Positions 63,601-64,000 of a stretch of 64,000 bases of DNA are shown in pieces. A model generated the notes under the pieces. That model was not told the DNA's origin. It did no database searches and was given only the letters and a program-made list of their open reading frames with translations. Each line of letters begins with the position of its first letter. Positions within the stretch are counted from its first letter, which is position 1. This DNA is from Petrolisthes cinctipes (Eukaryota; Arthropoda; Malacostraca; Decapoda; Porcellanidae). A program made the translations under genes and the position numbers. The stretch is taken from assembly GCA_033782935.1 (NCBI GenBank), contig JAWQEG010000167.1, positions 2,047,501 through 2,111,500 of the forward strand. Reading direction: 5' to 3'.

Positions 63601-64000
63601 TCGGGTGTTTTGAGCCTGAATTTGAGATATAAACGGGTACAGAAGATACATGCACATATTGACTTTGGGCACCTAAAATATCGATTTTCAGCATGTTTTG
63701 GGCCTGTATCTGAGTAGGCATGTACTTATCGCTTCTGGGACCCCAAAATATCGAGTTTTCTGGTGTTTGGAGCATGAATTTGAGATATAAACGGGTTCAG
63801 AAGATGCATGCACATATCTACTGTTGGGCACTTAAAAGTTCGATTTTCAGTATGTTTTTTGACCTGTTTTTTGAAAATACTCTAACACGGAGTAGGCATG
63901 TACAGATCGTTTCTGGGACCCCCAAATATCGAATTTTCGGGTGTTTTGGGCCTGAATTTGAGCTATCGACTTTGGGCACCTAAAATATCGATTTTTAGCA
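60640..64000 (+). repeat. 3.3-kb segment duplicated about 30 kb away, copy 2
   Basis: This is the partner of 30,620-33,980. The offset is 30,017 before about 61,165, 30,529 between about 61,690 and 62,200, and 30,018 after that. The extra piece at about 61,180-61,690 resembles 58.1-58.6 kb of the 2,718-bp unit. The copy runs off the window end, so the duplication probably extends further. Confidence 0.9.
62082..62160 (+). repeat. Truncated monomer (79 bp), second occurrence
   Basis: This has the same GAGTTTTC/TGGCCTG junction as at 31,553. It carries a few later substitutions (ATAGAG for ATCGAG, CACAGAG for CACGGAG). Confidence 0.9.

Larger units (their letters stand above)
16225..64000 (+). 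repeat. Satellite DNA array, right block (same family)
   Basis: The array resumes in the same orientation at the monomer position where it was interrupted (CGATTTTTAGCATG) and runs uninterrupted to the window end, which falls inside a monomer. It has the same three monomer length classes as the left block. Higher-order organisation is much stronger from about 33.9 kb onward, where units of several kilobases are almost identical. No non-satellite stretch longer than a few bases was found. The polarity of the two blocks is identical, so the 15.6-kb interruption is an insertion or junction within one array, not an inversion. Confidence 0.97.

Noticed and set aside
1..64000. CRISPR array
   Set aside because: The repeats are about 177 bp and contiguous without unique spacers, and the higher-order structure and eukaryotic-type insert do not fit a CRISPR locus.
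1..64000. Repeat-protein gene with a 59-residue module
   Set aside because: Monomers of 147, 157, 158, 175 and 176 bp break the frame repeatedly, and stops occur in every frame on both strands within a few monomers.
1..64000. Alpha satellite or another named satellite family
   Set aside because: The monomer length is similar to alpha satellite (171 bp), but the sequence motifs are different. I recognise no named family.
1..64000. Inverted monomers or hairpin-forming array reversals
   Set aside because: Every GAATTTTCGGG landmark I followed is on the plus strand. The palindromes within the monomer (ATCGAT, TGCATGCA, TGTACA) are too short for a stable hairpin.

Overview
This window is almost entirely one tandemly repeated satellite DNA family. 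I see no protein-coding gene, tRNA, rRNA or CRISPR array. Every monomer lies head-to-tail in the same orientation, from the first base to the last, with one interruption: a 593-bp dispersed-element-like sequence at 15,632-16,224. The basic monomer is 175-178 bp, about 59% A+T by hand count of one copy. Its landmarks in order are a GAATTTTCGGG box, GTGTTTTGAGCCTGAATTT, GATATAAACGGGTACAG, GATGCATGCACATATCGAC, a second AAAATATCGATTTT box, ATGTTTTGGGCCTGTATTTT, and GAGTAGGCATGTACAGATCG. The monomer is itself an ancient dimer of two 88/89-bp halves, about two thirds identical to each other. Two deletion classes are mixed with it: about 157-158 bp and about 147-148 bp.

The organism must be a eukaryote: multi-kilobase nested higher-order satellite repeats plus an LTR-like insert with a TATA box, an AATAAA signal and AG and CAA microsatellites. 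This fits constitutive heterochromatin, either centromeric/pericentromeric or a heterochromatic block. CpG is not depleted in the monomer, which argues mildly against a heavily methylated vertebrate genome. The species cannot be determined from the sequence; an invertebrate animal is my guess only.

Layout. Positions 1-11,285 form an irregular, older-looking mosaic of long, medium and short monomers with weak duplications at offsets of 1,514, 3,842 and 5,357 bp. Positions 11,286-15,631 hold a more homogeneous subfamily with a 2,058-bp duplication and two tandem 881-bp five-monomer units. A putative solo LTR follows at 15,632-16,224, where the array changes subfamily. Positions 16,225-20,384 are mixed monomers with a 671/689-bp local tandem. 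Positions 20,385-33,914 hold two copies of a 2.87-kb block 6,317 bp apart, plus local 482-, 658- and 1,969-bp duplications. Positions 33,915-49,490 are a large higher-order array of 6,915-bp units containing nested 1,638-bp tandems and an interposed 1,031-bp duplication. Positions 49,490-51,423 are transitional. Positions 51,424-60,640 are three full copies and one partial copy of a 2,718-bp, 16-monomer unit. Positions 60,640-64,000 repeat 30,620-33,980 at a distance of about 30.0 kb, including the same rare breakpoints.

No genes act together here. What the window records is satellite amplification on at least four nested scales (88, 177, about 0.5-2.7 kb, and 7-30 kb). Open reading frames of up to about 220 codons on the minus strand come from the 177-bp (59-codon) period and are not genes.
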